Assembly (NCBI RefSeq): GCF_019578655.1
Contig: NC_063256.1
Span: forward strand, 16,006,916 to 16,070,915
Direction: 5' to 3'
Length of the DNA: 64,000 nucleotides
From: Ricinus communis
Taxonomy: Eukaryota > Streptophyta > Magnoliopsida > Malpighiales > Euphorbiaceae
Shown here: positions 62,405 through 64,000 of the stretch, one piece after another
Numbering within the stretch: the first letter of the stretch is position 1
Layout: each line of letters begins with the position of its first letter
The notes under the pieces: model-generated
Database searches by the model: none
What the model was told of the DNA's origin: nothing
What the model saw: only the letters and a program-made list of their open reading frames with translations
Position numbers and translations under genes: made by a program

Positions 62405-64000
62405 CCCTCTTTTTCTTCGCCTCCCCTCTCCCTCCTCTTTTTCCTTCCTCCTTCTCCTTCTTCCCTTCTTCTTCCTTTCCACCGGTTGCCTCATATTTCC
62501 CACCCAGGCGCCGCTGCTTGTCACCCGCCAGCCTTCTTTCCTTTCAGCCACGCCACCGACGCTGACCGAAAGTAGGGAGCCGTCATCGTCATTCGGCATC
62601 TTGCCAGTGTGTTTTCCGTGATCAGACGCTGGGAACGAGTTCCTCATCCCCGAAAACCCCAGAAGCAGCACTCCTCCGCCAAAAAATCCTTGCCGGCAGC
62701 CTTGGGAAGTGTCGCATGAGCAGCGACTTTTCGGCCTTGATCCGCCGCCTTCCACTCTAGCCAAAACTTTGTACTCCGGACTCCCGCAACTTGAGCTTTC
62801 ATGAGGCGCCCGGATTCGACCGACATTATGGACCTGGACCCTTGTTTTCCTGGACGCGACAAATATTTTCGATTTTGACTCGGTATAATTTTATTTTAGA
62901 CCCTGAAATTTTTTTTATAATATTAGAAAGTTATTGTGGCTATTAATTGCTTGTGATGAGTAGTTTAAAAATAAATCAAATTAAATTATTTGTGTTGTGG
63001 TGTTGTGGAGTCGGGAAAATATTAATGCAGTTCTTGTGGCTCGGCTCTTGTTATTAAATTCCAGCATGTTTGATATGTTTTTGGCAGATCCTAGACCCAT
63101 TTTACGGGGGGTAAATGTCCGTAAATTAGGGAAGGTTCTGCCGAATTTCTGGCAAATTCCTCGAGTCTAATTTAATTTTAGGTAGTCTACTCTAGGGTCT
63201 AAGTTTAGGAAAGAACTACGAATGTCTATTAATTGTATATCTTTTGTTACTAGATAATTTTAGCCTTCCCACCAGTTCCACCCGAGGCGTAGGAGCGAAC
63301 TGCGGAACGTGTCAATTCTGTGAGTTAAAGTCATTTAATCATTGCACTATTGCTAAGTCTGAGTTTAATATGCTATTTTAGAAATTTATGCGTAATATGA
63401 TGATTAGTATCAAAATATAAATAATTGCACGTTGCTTTACCCTAAATTTTTAATCTTAATTCCAATATATGTTGAATGATTTCATTAGACAATGATATTT
63501 ATTAAATGTGATGATTGCAATTTGGGAATGTGTAGAACATGCCACTTGATGGGTTACATCAAGACCGCATGCGCACCGGTAATGATCATGGACATGTAAT
63601 AAGATTTTTATGGGTTCACTCTAGTCGAGCATGGCTCTCTGGGCTGATTTGAGTAAATTGCCGGAGGTAAGGTCCCTAGTCGAGCATTGCTCTCTAGGCG
63701 CCGACTTATTTGGATACTTATGAGTTTTGCTCTGGTCGAGCATGGCTCTCTGGGCTGATTTGAGTATATTGCCGGAGGTAAGGTCCCTGGTCGAGCGATG
63801 CTCTCTGGGCGCCGGCTTGGTTGGATCAAGTGTTCAGACCGGAGGTAAGGTCCCTGGTCAAGCGATGCTCTTCGGGGGCCGGCTTGGTTGGAAATCAAGT
63901 GTTCAGGCTGAAGGTAAGGACCCTAGTCGAGCTTTGCTCTCTGGGCGCCAGACCTGTTGGATTAAGAGAGCCGAAAAGCTACTAGAGTTTGGGGTTAGGG
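62323..64000 (+). mobile_element. 3' LTR of the chromovirus, cut by the window end
   Basis: It repeats the 5' LTR from TGTAATATCC through the (ta)n run, the polypyrimidine tract, the ttttacggggggtaaatg block near 63101 and the gctctctgggc tandem units. It reaches an LTR position about 650 bp short of the end. By eye it differs from the 5' LTR at many positions, so the insertion is not young. A stretch at about 62750-62870 lacks many single bases relative to the 5' LTR. Frames here (62339-62764, 62644-62862, 63608-63898) are not genes. Confidence 0.92.

Larger units (their letters stand above)
55931..64000 (+). mobile_element. Degenerate Ty3/gypsy chromovirus (Tekay/Del-like), incomplete at the right
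   Basis: The whole element has a 5' LTR of 2337 bp, PBS, gag remnant, protease, RT, RNase H, integrase, chromodomain, PPT and most of the 3' LTR. The internal region is only 4055 bp because most of gag is absent. Coding is broken by at least six frame changes and several in-frame stops (58745, 59051, 60470, 60899, 62075). Domain order PR-RT-RH-INT-chromodomain, tRNA-Met PBS and very long LTRs support the Tekay/Del clade. The left target flank is gtaga inside satellite; the right flank lies outside the window. Confidence 0.9.

Overview
This is plant nuclear DNA, most likely from a eudicot, and it is almost entirely repeat. The indicators are a Tekay/Del-type chromovirus with a tRNA-Met primer site, several related long LTRs of 2-3 kb, a Mutator-like transposase start, and high AT content. 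I find no intact protein-coding host gene, no rRNA or tRNA gene and no CRISPR array. I cannot name the species.

About 40 kb is one satellite family. Its unit is about 39 bp, with a conserved core near acggggttrttttct followed by an AT-rich half. At least eleven recognisable monomer variants, called A-K here, recur in a fixed order and form a higher-order repeat (HOR) of about 350-430 bp. Single-monomer and multi-monomer gains and losses are common. The T-rich strand of the satellite is on + in 1-11560 and 13968-14537, and on - in 16135-21305, 23504-25414, 28284-29458 and 35494-55930. Orientation therefore switches once, between 14.5 and 16.1 kb.

Other blocks break the arrays. 11561-13970 is a rearranged LTR, with a + head joined to an inverted 3' tail. 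13968-16134 is an inverted copy of 26682-28853 and carries satellite plus part of a solo LTR. 21306-22238 is the start of a Mutator-like element, cut by an LTR fragment (22239-23503). 25415-28283 is a full solo LTR. 29459-35493 is an AT-rich non-satellite island with a possible LINE remnant and a diverged direct duplication. 55931-64000 is a decayed Ty3/gypsy chromovirus with its 5' LTR, internal region and most of its 3' LTR. It inserted into the satellite.

The biology here is array turnover rather than gene function. The window shows HOR structure, a 1.35-kb super-repeat, recent 756-bp and 116-bp tandem amplifications, a 3-kb direct duplication that preserves the empty site of the solo LTR, and an inverted duplication at the polarity switch. 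The many open frames across the satellite follow from a 39-bp (13-codon) period and are not annotated as genes.
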